A stretch of DNA of 64,000 nt from Acanthochlamys bracteata (GCA_019914995.1 CM034134.1:1878145-1942144); one strand, 5' to 3'; shown: positions 25,131-37,116, counted from the stretch's first letter. A program made the numbers and translations. The notes: generated from the sequence alone by a model not told the origin.

Positions 25131-26300
25131 CGATCTCTTTCTCATGTAAAGTAGTTGTTGTGTTTAGAATGAAGAAGATTGTAAACACTCATTACCTTCT
25201 TTGTGTAGATGTTGTGTTGTATAGCTGTTGTGGACTATTAGCAGTTGTGTTGTGTACTTGCTCAGTTAATGAAATTCTTACTCAATGAATAATTATTCGA
25301 ATCAAGTATTGACACAAAGTTGTGGGTGTTATTTATGGATGAATGATTTCTTGTGGATGCGATGATTGTTGTGGATGAAATCTGTGATTTACAACAACAA
25401 AGGAATGAGAGATGCTGTGATGCTCTTTTTGAATTGTGTAGGTGTTGTATGTTAAATGAATATTGGTGACCTCAACAATGAGTGTCTATTCTATAGAGAT
25501 TCTATTAAGTTTGTGAATACATCAATAAATGAAGTGATGTCCAAATGAATAAAGTGTTATTATGCAGCAGTGAGTGCTACATGTTGAAGCACTGTCTGTT
25601 CACTTGTCCAAGTGAATGAAGTATTATTAAGTAGCAGCGAGTGCTGCCAACTGAAGCACTGTCTGCTTATTTCTCTAAGTGAATGAAGTGTTATTAATTA
25701 GCAGTGAGTGCTGCCAACTGAAGCACTGTCTGTTCACTAGCTTTTATGTTAGTAAACAGTGAAATCAGACAACATGTTTTCTTAACAATGAAATCAGACA
25801 GTAGTTAATAACGGAGAAATTAAACAGTATATATTCAATAGCAATGAAATCAAATGCAATGTTCAAAATAGTTAAGTAGGTTCTGTTTTTTTCCTCCTTA
25901 GAACAGAGAGCAGATCTATATAGAGAGCATATAATCAGTTTCTATAAACAGAAACAAAAATAGAAACATTTCATTTTACATAAATAGAATACTTCCTTTT
26001 ACATAAACAGAAAAAATATAAAAGTATTTCATCTTACATAAATAGAAACACATCATTTACATATATAGTAAAACTTCATTTTAAATAAACAGAAACAAAA
26101 GTAAATACATAAACACTTCATCATTTTACTCCAAATGAAAAACTAAGTTTTCGTCAACACTATCTTCATCTTCACTTTTATCTTTAGTTTCATCATCTCC
26201 ACCAAGAACTATCAAATAGAAAATTGAAGATATATGTCAATTTCAAAATTTTTTCCAAAAAAGATAGTATATTAGCAACTCAAAACTAAGAAAATACAAT
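25131..26300. other. MULE interior, left non-coding part
   Basis: AT-rich interior without credible frames. It includes a tandem array at 25546-25740 of three units of about 67 bp (core GTGAGTGCTGCCAACTGAAG followed by CACTGTCTG). The remainder is A-rich degenerate repeats (for example CATAAATAGAAAC words at 25960-26100). Confidence 0.6.
25546..25740 (+). repeat. 67-bp tandem repeat, three copies
   Basis: Units begin near 25546, 25613 and 25681 and share GAATGAAGTGTTATTA and GAAGCACTGTCTG. Copies 2 and 3 are nearly identical; copy 1 is more diverged. Confidence 0.8.
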
Positions 26301-26319
26301 ACTTACTTATTTTTTTCTT

Positions 26320-28550
26320 TCTATCTGGATTTTCAGGACAATTGCGTTTGTCATATTTAACACCATATTTGTTACAGTAAGCACATTTTCTTCCAGTTTT
26401 TGCTTTAGTTCTTGAAATAGCTCTCTCAAACCTACTTTAATTCTAGTATTGCCTTTGTAAACATTTCCTTTTTTTTTTTTCTTCCTTTAGTTTGTGAAAT
26501 ATTGAGATTTAAAAGCAAAACTTGAGAGGCATCAATTGGTGCTGTTAAGTTATCATTGGTACTTGAAGTGTCAACTGGAGTCTTACCCCTATCATCAATC
26601 TTCTTTACTTCTTTGAGCTTCTGTGACAGTTCTTTTGATGCTTGCAACATGATTTGACATCTCTCGTCTGTTTCAGCTGCTTCATAAATCAATTGATTGA
26701 AATCATCTGGAGTTGTGTTGTTCTCAATAGCTCACACTTCTCATTACTCTTTATTGGTCCACCGTCATACTTGGCTCTATATTTGTTAGCCTCTTTCATC
26801 CATCTTTTAACAATAAACTGATCCGGTATCTCTATATCACGACTCTTAAAAATCTTTATAAGGTGCCCACAAGGAATTCTCATAAATTCAAAAGGTTTGC
26901 ATTCACAGTTACCTTCCTTTGTTGATAGACAAAATTTTACCTTCCACTCACGCCGGTCACCTTCAACTCGAGACTTGTAAATGTAAGTCGTGTACCCATC
27001 ACTACCATTTTCATCATCATAAAGGGCATATTCTGTTTCAGCTTTCTCAAACTCTGTGTTGAACCTCTCATAGACATTTCTTGTATATACTTTTGCTGCG
27101 CATTTCAAAACAAGTGAATTATAATTGATAATACGAGATGAGTGTTCACTAACATAATCTTCTTTTTTTTCTTTTTGCAATCATCTTACTCAAACACTTA
27201 TCATCCTTCAATACAAACTCTCAGAGAGTTGTTGTTGGTTGAAAAAAGTTCTTGTATGTAGCATTCATACGTTCAGAGCGTTCGGTAGTATTAGTGCCTG
27301 CATAAAATATATTCAAGTGATAAACAGGTACCCACTTTTGTCGAATCTCGTATATTCTTTGTAGCCATTCATTTTTCTGTAACTCATATGCACATATCAA
27401 TTCCTCCCACCTCTTTTAGAAAATGTTAGGAATATAAGTATCCCGAATACACGACTTGATATCCTTTTTAAATTTTGACTTCTTGAAATAAACATGTGAA
27501 AGCTTTTCGGCGAAGTTTTTTCATAATATGCCACAAACAAAATTTGTGTCGTGTATTTGGGAATACCTTTGCAACAGCTGCTGTCATAGCTCTGTCTTGA
27601 TCTGTCATGATTGAAGATAGAGCACACCCACCCACAGCTGCAAGCCATGTTTCAAAAAGCGACTGAAATGATTCTTCCGTCTCATCCAAAAGCAATCCGC
27701 AACCAAACTGAATTGATTACATGTGATGATTAACTCTGGTGAATGGCGCAAATGGCATATCATATACATTCTTTCTGTAGGTGGTATAAAAAAATATCAC
27801 GTCACTAAAATACTAATACTAAATGCGTGACCGACCATCTACCCAGAAAAAATTAATTGCTCTTGCTTCGTTATCCGTTTGTATTGCATAAAAAAAATTA
27901 TGATCTTCATTCTCTTATTTTTAAAGAAATCAAGCACTACGGTAGCATCACCACTGATAGGTTTTTTGTACTCCTTCTAGCGGTATAAATGATTCCAACA
28001 ATCTCTGTCATCAAAATCATTTTGTGGTCCATCAAATATATCTGCAATTTTATTGACGGGTAAACCTTCGTCTCGAAATTAGTCAATCAAACACTTCGCT
28101 GCAGGCGGCATATTTCGACAAACTGGCATAAGCATCCTCTTTGCTGAACTAACAAGATCATTATTGTGCTTACTAATATACATGACAACTTTTCACAATC
28201 CAGTAGTTTGTTTTATCACTCTCATTGTTACAGGACATCCGTATTTCGCCGTACTCGTACTTCTCTTTTTAACTTCTTGTTCAGACTCGTGTTCTGTACT
28301 TTGTCTTGGATGACTTCTGTGATTTTCAAAACGATCACAAGTCATTTGGCAAGTAATCACTTCATCTGAGACTCGAACTTTTTTATTTTTCTTCGAGTCA
28401 CCGCACTAAATCCGTTGGCTTTTCATAATTTATATAGAACTGTTTGGCTTCTTCAAGACTGCCAAATATCATCTCCGCACGCGGTGACTTGATATTTTCA
28501 TTTATTGTGTTTGAAGTTGGAAGAGAAGAACTAGGCTCAAAATCTTAAAT
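26320..28550 (-). pseudogene. FAR1/MULE-type transposase (decayed)
   Basis: The minus strand, N to C: a FAR1 DNA-binding-like start (AEMIFGSLEEAKQFYINYE, 28430-28480), a spacer, then the MULE transposase domain with FFWVDGRSR (first Asp), FAPFTRVNHH, LLLDETEESFQSLFETWL, MTDQDRAM (second Asp) and VFPNTRHKFCLWHIMKKL (27480-27830), then ALVLKCA-KVYTRNVYERF and the SWIM zinc finger CECKPFEFMRIPCGHLIKIF (26850-26930), and a C-terminal knuckle CAYCNKYGVKYDKRNC near 26380. Many stops and frameshifts separate these blocks. In intact relatives this catalyses transposition; the FAR1/FHY3 factors derive from the same family. Confidence 0.9.
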
Positions 28551-29114
28551 TTAAAAAAAAGCAAATGAAGACATTGAGCTATCTCCCGCGCGTAGGTCAT
28601 TCTCCCGCGCTAGCATGTCATGCATTTAATGATCACCTACTCATATTAAATATTATTTCTTGTGTTAGAAGAAGCTGATGAGTAAATTGATTAAATTAGA
28701 TTAATACAAATTTAATAAAAATTTAATACTGATCACATTATTTGAACAGATTAACGAATTCATTCTCCACTTTTGTCATTCATTCGCAACTTCATTCACA
28801 ACGACAACATCACAACCCTTCCATTCATTCACTAATTTAAAACAACACTCCATTGATAGGTGATCGTCATTCATTCACAACAATTCAGCCACAAGAAAAT
28901 CATTCAAAGCTTTGACTCAATACTTCAGTCAAAACACTTCATTCATTCACTCGTGAATGAAAATTCACCACAGTTACATAATTGATACAAAAACATGAGA
29001 AAGAAGGTTTCAAACTGCTACGAGAACAATACAACTGCTATGAGAAACGTTTGACATCACAAACATGTGAAAAAAAATAATACAGACAAGGATAACATAA
29101 CAAATTTGGTGAGC
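28551..29114. other. MULE interior, right non-coding part
   Basis: AT-rich sequence between the transposase start and the right arm, with CATTCATTCAC words repeated several times. It may hold the transposase promoter. No frame is supported. Confidence 0.5.
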
Positions 29115-30044
29115 AGAGAAGGAGAACAGAACCAATTCTTCATTTAAGCGTTCCAACTACTGCAGCAGAGAAGGAGAAGAGGATAACAAAAAATACGATG
29201 CAGCTCTCCCGGTTACTTTGAGCAAGCTTTTGATGTAGGAATTCTTCTCTGTCCAATAGCAACCAAAAAAAAAAAAAAAAACCAAACATCATCATCCAAT
29301 GAAAACTGAAAAAAATTGGCTCTGTGAAGCAAATTAGTAAAATTATATCATTTTCAAACTTACCGCATTATCATCTTCGACAGGAGCCTCCGACGCTGCC
29401 AATTCGGAGAAAAAAAACAAACTTAGTAAAAGACTAAAAAAAAGTGCTGATTCGAAGAAGAGAGCGTCAATTGAGAGAAAAGAATCAAGAATTAAAAAAA
29501 TTATCTTACCGCTGAAAGCCAGAGCAGCCTTTGTGAGCCGGCGCTGTCAATTCGGAGAAAAAAAAAATTCAGCAAAAACCAAAAAAAGGATTGGAAGGAG
29601 AGAACGACAATTGAGAGAAGAGAATAAAAAATTATTAAAATTATCTTACCACGGCGAACGGAGCAGTTTTGGTGAGCCGGAACGTGAATTTCACCGGAGC
29701 GGCTGAAATTGAGACTAAGAGAATCAATAAAAGAGGTGGAGTGAGAGAATTCGTCATACCTGTGCTCGGACTCCAGTGACGTGGTGTGAGCCGAAACCCT
29801 AGTGATCGGCGAGGGAGCTCGTTCCGTCCGTAGAAATGAAGAAACGTCGGAGAGAAAACTGAGGAAGAGATGAATAGGAAAAAATGGAGAAAAAAACGAA
29901 GGAGAACAGGAGTCGAGCTCGAGAGAGGTGACGAAGACAAGAATGCACGCGGGAGAAAATGAGAATTAGTAACGCGTGAACGAGCTTTTTTGGGTGTGTG
30001 GTGTGCATGCACTATGGCAGGTGTGTGCACATCCCCATCCTATA
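29115..30044 (-). repeat. right TIR of the 24-30 kb MULE
   Basis: Reverse complement of the left arm, about 930 bp. It retains the same leader-like segment and the frame starting MTNSLTPPLLL on the minus strand. Confidence 0.85.
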
Positions 30045-31153
30045 TATATATATATACACACACACGGTCACTATGAGTAGTGCTGCTGTTCCTAAATTCT
30101 AACTGTTTATTGTCTAACGATTCTTGTGAGCGCAAGAGAATTTTGCACCTTTGGTTTTTTTTGGAACAAATTCCTCCATTTATTCGTACAACTTTATAGC
30201 GTTGGTTTCTTTTTTCAAATTAAAAAATTACAAATACTATTTCAAACTTTAAATTATTCTTATTTTATCAGTTTATTTCTACGCTTTGTAGGTTTATTTT
30301 AAAATCTTTTCACTTTGAGAAACGCATCTATTATCCATTTATGTTATATAATATTAACAATTATTAATTAAAATTGAAAATTATCAATTTAATTTATATG
30401 TTATCGATTTACTTATATATATTTAGCAACCTAATTTAATTGTTATCGATTTTAGTACAATATTATCAAGTCTTCATCAACTTTAATATGAGTTAGTATT
30501 CTCTATCTTGACTTTGATAAATGATCGTCGATTATGACAAGTTGTTATCAACTTTAATATCGACTTGTATGGACGCGATTTAACACTAGCTTTTTTACTT
30601 TTCCTCTCCCGCCCTTCATTTCTTTATTATTTTTTCATCCTTCTCATCCTTCCTCCCAGCTGTCGTGCATGCACTCGCCTTGTCTCCGTCGACGATCAGC
30701 TTCATTCTTTCCTCAGGCCTTCTCCTATCTTCTATTCCTTAAGATTGTTGCATTCCTTAGGCCTTCTCCTCTCGCGCCTTCCCCATCACCGATTTGATTG
30801 ATATCCTTCCTACAGCCTTCTCCTACTTAAAGTACGACGCCAGCCCAAACCTCACCTAGTTCTTACCCTTATCTTCCTTTTGTCTTACTTTTATTTTCAA
30901 TTTTCCTTCTTCCTTCATCTTCTCTTCTGGCAGTATATCACCTGTGATGTTTCTTCAGCGTCGATTTTTCTTCTTTTCCGGTGTCCATCCCCTGTTCGTC
31001 TTCTTGCTCTTCCTTACTTAAATTTTACGGTTGGAGCTTTAATCACCGCAGAGCAAAACCCTATATTTCGTCGCAGCTCTTTCGCCAGCAATTAGGCGCT
31101 GCCGTCTTGCTAGAATCCCTCTCCTCACCTCGCTGATGCTTTTTCCTCCAACA
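30045..31153. other. spacer and pyrimidine-rich leader-like region
   Basis: 30045-30070 is a (TA)n(CA)n tract. 30240-30560 is AT-rich with repeated TTATCGA words. 30565-31150 is strongly C/T-rich on the plus strand and could be the leader of the small frame at 31154, but nothing shows transcription. The predicted frames here are low-complexity Leu/Phe/Ser. Confidence 0.4.
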
Positions 31154-31200
31154 ATGGAGCTCAATTTAGGCTTGGGAGGGAAGAAGCAGGAGTTTGTTGG

Positions 31201-31339
31201 AGTTAAAATTATAAATTTTATTCACTTGTTATGTTTTCTCAATGAAATAGGTACAATATCTATAGGTTACAAAGAATCTAAATTAGAAAGAATATATTAT
31301 ATCTAAATTCAGAAAGAAATTTAATTAGGTTTTTCAACA
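31201..31339 (-). repeat. 3' LTR of Copia F
   Basis: 139 bp; the minus reading starts TGTTGAAAAACC and ends TTTTAACT. It is followed on the host side by the duplication. Confidence 0.85.
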
Positions 31340-31359
31340 CTCCCCTTTTGGTGCATAGA

Positions 31360-32620
31360 TAGCATACATGGCCAACTTGTCTAAAAATTTTGAGAATATA
31401 TATTTTGCCAAGAAAGTCGGCCAGCTGATCTTCCTATCAAATCTTAGGCAACTCTAGAATTCTTTTATCCAACTTCTCCTTAATAAAGAACCTATCTACC
31501 TCAACACACTAGATTATGAGCTATATCACATGCTACTTTATTATCACAGCATAATCGAATCGGTCACTTAAGTGTAAAGCTCAAATCTTCCAGAAGGAGT
31601 CTCAACTATAATGCTTCACATAGTCCAAATGCTAAACCTACATTTGAGCATGTTATAACATTCTGTTTTTTAATTCTCCATATAACTGGATTACTGTCCA
31701 CAAAGGTAAAGTAATATGAGCTGGATCGTCTATCATCAATTGCTTCTACCCGAATCAGCATCAGTATAGATTTCTATATTTTGATAATCCATATTCTTTG
31801 TTCCCTTTTTAGGAGCGGATTTAAATACCTCAAAATGCGCAGCACCGCATTCTCATGTTGCTCTCCAAGATTATGCATAAATTGGCTGACAATGTTCAAT
31901 GCATAGACAAGATCAGGTCTTTTATGTGCCAAGTACATCAACCTTCCTACTAGTCTCTGATATCTTTCTTTGTTCGCTAGTACCTGATTAGCCTCAATAT
32001 GGAACTCAAGACCTTATTCCACTAGCGTATCAACTGGTTGACAAGTAGACATACCGATCTCTTTTAAAAGGTCTAAGGCATACTTTCGTTCAGATAGAAA
32101 GATTCCTTTCTTAAATCGGGACACTTCGATCCCAAGAAAGTATTTCAAAGGACAAAGTCTTTCATTTCAAACTCTCTAAATAAGTAATCTTATAATGCCT
32201 TCCTTTCTTCTGGGTCATTTCCTATAACGACAATATCATCTATATATATAATAAGTGTAGTAATTTTGCCATATATCTTTTCCAGAAATAAAGTGTGATC
32301 TGAATTGCTCTGATGATATCCAAATGCTAGCATAGATTTTGTGAATCTACCAAACCATACTTTTGGAGATTGTTTCAGTCCTTAAAGCGATTTCTTTAGT
32401 CTACGCACTTTTTGCTTATGAACTTCTGATGAGTTACATCCTGGTGGAGGATATATATAGACCTCTTAAGTCAATTCACCATGTAGAAAGACGTTCTTCA
32501 CATCAAATTATTACAAACATCAATCTAAGTTCACAGCTAAAGATAACAAGACTTGAACTGTGTTAATATTTTCTACAGATACAAAAGTGTTTGTGTAGTC
32601 GATTCCGTAGGTTTGAGTGT
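31360..32620 (-). pseudogene. Copia reverse transcriptase-RNase H remnant
   Basis: The minus strand has the catalytic YIDDIVVIGND block (about 32215-32245), LKYFLGIEVSRFKKGIFLS followed by ERKYALDLLKEIGMS (32040-32140), and QPVDTLVE, then RNase H-type sequence toward 31400. These are diagnostic Copia RT blocks. Frames are broken many times, so no product is expected. Confidence 0.85.
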
Positions 32621-33289
32621 ACCCTTTTGCCACCAATCTTGCTTTAAAGCATTCGATTATACCATCTTCTATATACTTCATAATATATACTCATCAGCAT
32701 CCAACTGTGATCTTTTCTAGATGGAGATCAACAAGTTCACAAGTTCCATTCTTTCATAAGGATTTCATCTCTTCATTCACAGATTATTTTCACCTTGGGT
32801 CATTTAAGGCTTCCTGCATATTGTTAGGAATAGATACAGTAGAAAATTGATTTACAAAATGACTGATTTGATTCCGACAGTCGATGGTTAGACACATAAT
32901 GACTCATGAGGTATTTTGTTTTACTAGAAAGATCAGGTTGATATGTACGCTTAGAAATACCTCTGTTATGATGATATAGTAACTGTCTTCTGAATGGTCT
33001 GACATTGAGTTAAGAACATCCTCAGCAGTCGATTGTTTGGATATATCTGTTGATTGTGGAGCACGGGACTCGGGACAAGGAAGTTGGTGCCATACATTCA
33101 ATTTGTAAGTGTTCAATATCATTTTCGTCCAATGACACACCAAAACAAGTCCTTGTTAAATGCGTTTGTTTAAGAGCTATGACCACTAATATCCACTGCT
33201 TGATATGCAAATCCAGACAATCCACTTTCTTCGGAAGAGTGAGACTCATAATCTAAAGTCTGAACTTCCTTAAAATTCTCCCCCTAAAG

Positions 33290-33750
33290 TTTAGCCTCAG
33301 AAGAAAAATACATTGTATCTTCATGAAATACAACATCTATTGTGATAAACATAAGCTGTCGGAGAATGATAACATCGGTATCTCTTTTGAGACGCAGCAT
33401 ATCTAAGAAATACACATTTCAAAGCCCGAGGACTAAACTTCTTACGCTGGTGATGGTGATGATGTACAAATGCTACGCAAGTTCGAAACTGCCGGTGCAA
33501 CAACTACTTCGAAAAGGGATGCAAATCGTGTCCTAAAATCTGTAGAACTCGATGGTACTTAATTGACAAGATATGCTGCAGAAGCTAGTGCTTCTCCCTA
33601 ATAAATTAATGGCATATGGGTATCTATCAATAAGGCAAGAACCACTTTTGATAAGTGTCGATTTTTCCACTCAATAACTCCGTTTTGTCGATTTTTCCGC
33701 ACTTCAATAGTATTTAGAAGCACATGAGATAATTCATCAAACTACACGTC
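33290..33750 (-). pseudogene. Copia integrase C-terminal remnant
   Basis: The minus strand reads FVHHHHHQRKKFSPRALKCV, then a YAASQK-YRCY block and a short tail toward the RT. This segment follows the DDE core in intact Copia integrases. The core itself is missing; it should lie near 33750, where unrelated G/C-rich leader sequence begins, marking an internal deletion. Confidence 0.75.
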
Positions 33751-33759
33751 CTGATTAGG

Positions 33760-34119
33760 TCGGGCCGATCGGGTTTGTGAATCCCGGTTCAAGCCGATTT
33801 GAAATGGTCTAGGTCGAGCGGGCCTAACTTGAGCTGAGGTAGGCGGCAACGCGACCGGAGACGGACGGCGATGGCGCTAGAACGGGTATAGGCGGTAGAA
33901 GTTGAAGGCTTGCGGCTAGAATCTAGCAGCGAGTAGCGGTGGCAAGACACGACGACGGCACAAGTCTGTGCAATCGGAGCAGATGAAATCCGAAGATAGT
34001 GACGGCAAGATTTGGCAGTGGTGGCGAAAACATAGGCAGTCAATCAAACTAGTAAGTGGTCGGCGACGGGAGCAAGAGGGCAGCAATGGCTTGGAGCAGG
34101 AGGGCGGAGGCTAGGGCTT

Positions 34120-34154
<35 letters not shown>

Positions 34155-34260
34155 TTATATATATGTGTGTATGTGTATAATTTTTTCAATCAAAACTGTC
34201 TGTTTGTGACAGCAATAACAATCATCAGGCAACAATCAATAGTTGTCTGATGACGTGAAA
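33760..34260. other. G/C-rich leader of Copia F with (CA)n(TA)n tract
   Basis: A GGCGG/GACGG-rich stretch between the primer site and the integrase remnant, with a microsatellite at 34120-34172. There is no convincing gag frame. It is probably the untranslated leader plus deletion scar. Confidence 0.5.
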
Positions 34261-34269
34261 AAAGATTTA

Positions 34270-34281
34270 GCTTTGAGACCA
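34270..34281 (-). other. Copia primer binding site (degenerate iMet type)
   Basis: The minus strand reads TGGTCTCAAAGC, two mismatches from TGGTATCAGAGC. Its position directly after the LTR end supports the call. Confidence 0.75.
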
Positions 34282-34395
34282 AGTTAGAATCACAAATTTT
34301 ATTCACTTGTTATTCTTTTTTAATGAAATAGGTACAGTATATATAGGTTACAAAGAATCTAAATTAGAAAAGAAATCTTATTAAATATTTTAACT
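34282..34395 (-). repeat. 5' LTR of Copia F
   Basis: 114 bp; the minus reading starts AGTTAAAATATT and ends TTCTAACT, directly before the primer site. It is about 25 bp shorter than the left LTR through an internal deletion. Confidence 0.85.
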
Positions 34396-34889
34396 GTTGG
34401 GTTGCCACGGAAATGGTCGATTCTGGCCATCGACCTCTTTTTGGTTTTGTTGTCCTTACTATCAGACTCTATAGTTGCTGTACTCTTTTTGGCTGCTTGA
34501 AATTGTCTTATTGCCAGAACCCTAGGCTTCGTCATAATCTGACGAACTATCTTCTTTCATAAAATAATTTTTTTTCTTTTTCCGCTCATGAAAGTTTTTG
34601 TTGTTCTAGATAAAAGGTTAAACTATCCAATGGTTAATTCATTAAATTCTTATTTGTAAGGATGATATATGCTAGATTTTCTTGTTTAGAGTGTTATGAT
34701 TATAACTAGCAACAGAGTAATGTACTTATGGAGCTGCATGATTTGATACCTCTTTTTCCTGAGAAATGAATATCTTCTCTATGCCTCATTCAAAACAAAT
34801 GTTTTGTTTGGATTTGCGTAGAAGTTCTTTATTTTTTTGGCTATTGGAATCTCTATGGCCGCAGATCAGTCGCATCGATGAGAGCGGAT

Positions 34890-35075
34890 GAAACAGAATG
34901 TATACAAGTAGAATTGTGAATGTTGGAGTGTTGCTGGAACACTAACTTGTGAATGCTGGAGTGTATACAAGTAAAATTGTGAATGTTAGAGTGTATGCTT
35001 GAACACAAACTTGTGAATGCTGGTGTATACAAGTAAACTTCTGAATGTTGGAGTGTATGTTGGAACACCGATATG
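34890..35075 (+). repeat. tandem repeat of about 60 bp, three copies
   Basis: Units share GTATACAAGTA, TTGTGAATG(T/C)TGGAGTGTA and GGAACAC. The second and third are shortened. Confidence 0.75.
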
Positions 35076-36289
35076 CTGAAAATTGCATAGTTTAATACTA
35101 GGTTGTATGGTGGACTGAATCGTAGACATGACATTCAGCATTACTTTGGTACACTGAATCTTAGAAGGTTGAAATGTCCTAGCATTACCTACACTAGTGT
35201 ATTGACTTTTTTTTATAGTTTTTTTTACTTTTTTTTGCTATTTTTTTTTTCTTCACTATTTTTGTTCATTATTTTTTTTCACATTTTTTCACAATTTTTT
35301 CTATTTGCTTTTTTTCACTATTTTCTTTTCACATTTTTTCGACTATGTTTTTTCCCCTTTTTTTTACGATTCTCTTATCTTATTATTTTACTTCCTTTTT
35401 ACTGTTTCTTTTTCAATTATGTTTTTCACTTTTTTTAATTCTTTTTTCACTGATATTTTTCTTTTTTTTTACTATTTTTCTCTTTTTTCACTGCTTTTAT
35501 ATAAAACTTTTCGCAGCATCAAGGCTCTCAAAAGTCATCCCAAACATGGCGTCGGAACAAAAGGCACAGCCCCCAGAATTCCAACAAAAATCAGTGCTGG
35601 AAATAGAAAGCAGAAAATAGAGAATACCGAGAGCGTTTGAGCTTTACGGTGTAACGTGTTTCCCACGCAACAACACCTCTTCTAACATTTTCTCATACCA
35701 GCAAAACAACCGTGCTACTGAAATAACAAAACTAGTATTGTGTTATGAGCACTGTTCACTTGTAAAGTAGCAAATCTGCGTAACATCTCCTCTAACACTG
35801 TTTTGCTTTGTATAGTTTATTTTCTGAGCATTCCATCTAGCATTCACACCACATTTTACAGCATAACAACCATTCATTCGAAGCAAACTTTCACTATGAT
35901 AGTAATACATTTACTTTCAAAGTATTACAATCTCTTCTATTCAGAATATTACATTAAGCATTCATATATTTCATAGTCAAGCAAAATTCTCTATGCTGAA
36001 CAATCAGCATTCAAAAAACAGAAAAGAAGAAAGAAAAAGAAGAAGATAGCATGAACGAGCATCACAAGCTTATCACCAGGCGTTGGTGATCACCAATTGT
36101 ACCCAAAAAAATTACAACGTGAATGTTAAAATTACAATGCTGATCATTAGCATCACTTTCAATGTGAATGTCAAAATTACAATCGCGTTCACATATCTGA
36201 TTACATACTCAAAAATCTCCAGCGAGCTCTCCTGTTCCAGTAACAGGCTTCTAAAAAAACAACTTATTTAAGATGTTGAAGAATTTTTC

Positions 36290-36665
36290 AAAGTTTAGAA
36301 CGTTAAAATCACAATGCTGCAATAAAGATATGCAAGTTATGAAATTTGATCACTGGCTAGCGATCGAATGCTCTAGCTGACAGCCAATGAACAACGACGA
36401 ATTTCAAAATTAGACACATTAGAAGGCATAGAACACAAAGAAGAGTAGAATTAATGGTTAGTTAGCCCTAATTTCCATAGTCAGCCGGCGATCAAACGCT
36501 CCGGTCGCGACGAAGGAATTAAGACTAATGGCGGCGAATTCAGAAATTGAAGGTTTTAGACTACATATAAGAAGGAGAAGAAGAATTAAGGATTCGCTAG
36601 TCTTAATTTGGATCGTAGACCGACGAACAAACGATCCGGCCCGATGAACGAAATTCTAAGGTTTT
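36290..36665 (+). repeat. diverged direct repeats of about 130 bp
   Basis: Copies near 36430-36530 and 36560-36665 share the order AGAATTAA...GGCGATCAAACG(C/A)TCCGG...GGTTTTA. A weaker third copy starts near 36350. The order is kept but words differ. Confidence 0.55.
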
Positions 36666-36999
36666 AAGCTAGACAGAAGAAGAACTAGAAGGGATTATAG
36701 GAAGGAATAGGAATACGAGGAAGTGTTGAACTGTGAGGGAAAGAATAAGGCGCGGTTGTGAGAATTCGGTGCCGGGGAAGGAGAGATTGCAGCCACCACA
36801 TGGTGAGGAAGAAACGAGAGTAAAGCAGAAGAAGGAAAGAAATGAAAAATACGGGAGTGGCTGAAAAAAATTAGATGTGAACAGAGAAAATGCCACCGCA
36901 TTTTTTTTTCTCCTGCTATATCCAACGTGCGCGCTTGCCACCCATCGGATCAAGATCTAAGGGTTAACAAGCGGATGCGCGCGCAGAGGGGATGTGCGC

Positions 37000-37055
<56 letters not shown>

Positions 37056-37110
37056 GAGAAGAAGAGAGAGACCTTCAAATCTAATATATATATATATATA
37101 TATATATATG
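37000..37110. repeat. (CT)n(TA)n and (TA)n microsatellites
   Basis: (CT)n at about 37005-37034 then (TA)n to 37055, and a second (TA)n at 37085-37109. The short segment between them (ACCTTCAAATCTAA) repeats the start of the inner arm of the hairpin element that follows. Confidence 0.85.
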
Positions 37111-37116
37111 GGAGAG

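Larger units (their letters stand above)
23984..30044 (-). mobile_element. Mutator-like element (MULE) with about 1-kb terminal inverted repeats
   Basis: The ends match as inverted repeats: GGATAGGGATGTGCACATA at 23984 and the complement of GTGTGTGCACATCCCCATCC at about 30040. The arms extend to about 25130 and 29115. The left arm has about 170 bp (24032-24205) absent from the right. A FAR1-type transposase pseudogene lies between the arms on the minus strand. (TA)n tracts lie immediately outside both ends. No 9-bp duplication can be scored because of the TA repeats. Confidence 0.85.
31201..34395 (-). mobile_element. Ty1/Copia element (F) with TSD GTTGG
   Basis: LTRs at 31201-31339 and 34282-34395 align well. 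GTTGG flanks both sides (31196-31200 and 34396-34400). A polypurine tract (minus AAAAGGGGAG) abuts the left LTR and a degenerate iMet primer site abuts the right one, so the element reads on the minus strand. RT-RNase H and an integrase tail remain; gag, protease and the integrase core are gone. The outer bases are degenerate: AG replaces TG in the right LTR, and both inner ends read AACT where AACA is usual. Confidence 0.9.
31154..34500 (+). pseudogene. small open frame split by a Copia insertion (unknown)
   Basis: The ATG at 31154 opens MELNLGLGGKKQEF, which runs into the target duplication GTTGG. Beyond the Copia element, from 34401, the same frame continues to a TGA at 34498-34500, giving 48 codons with a hydrophobic stretch suited to one membrane segment. 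The continuity across the insertion (one copy of GTTGG counted) is directly visible. I do not recognise the protein. It could be a first exon, a small gene or chance. Confidence 0.3.
34501..36960. other. repeat-rich non-coding stretch
   Basis: Holds a tandem array (34890-35075), a T-rich low-complexity tract (35200-35500) and three diverged direct copies of a segment of about 130 bp (36290-36665). 36660-36960 resembles a MULE arm (leader-like on the minus strand, ending before a GGATGTGCGCACATCC palindrome at about 36988), but no partner arm was found. Frames over the T-rich tract are not real genes. Confidence 0.5.

Noticed and set aside
25546-25740. CRISPR-like array
   Set aside because: Units are directly adjoining tandem repeats without unique spacers and the DNA is plant nuclear.
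26320-28550. Host FAR1/FHY3 transcription factor gene
   Set aside because: It lies between MULE terminal inverted repeats and is full of stops, so it is a transposase copy.
35103-35640. Phe-rich plus-strand frames of up to 111 codons
   Set aside because: They come from a T-rich low-complexity tract and have no domain or homologue pattern.
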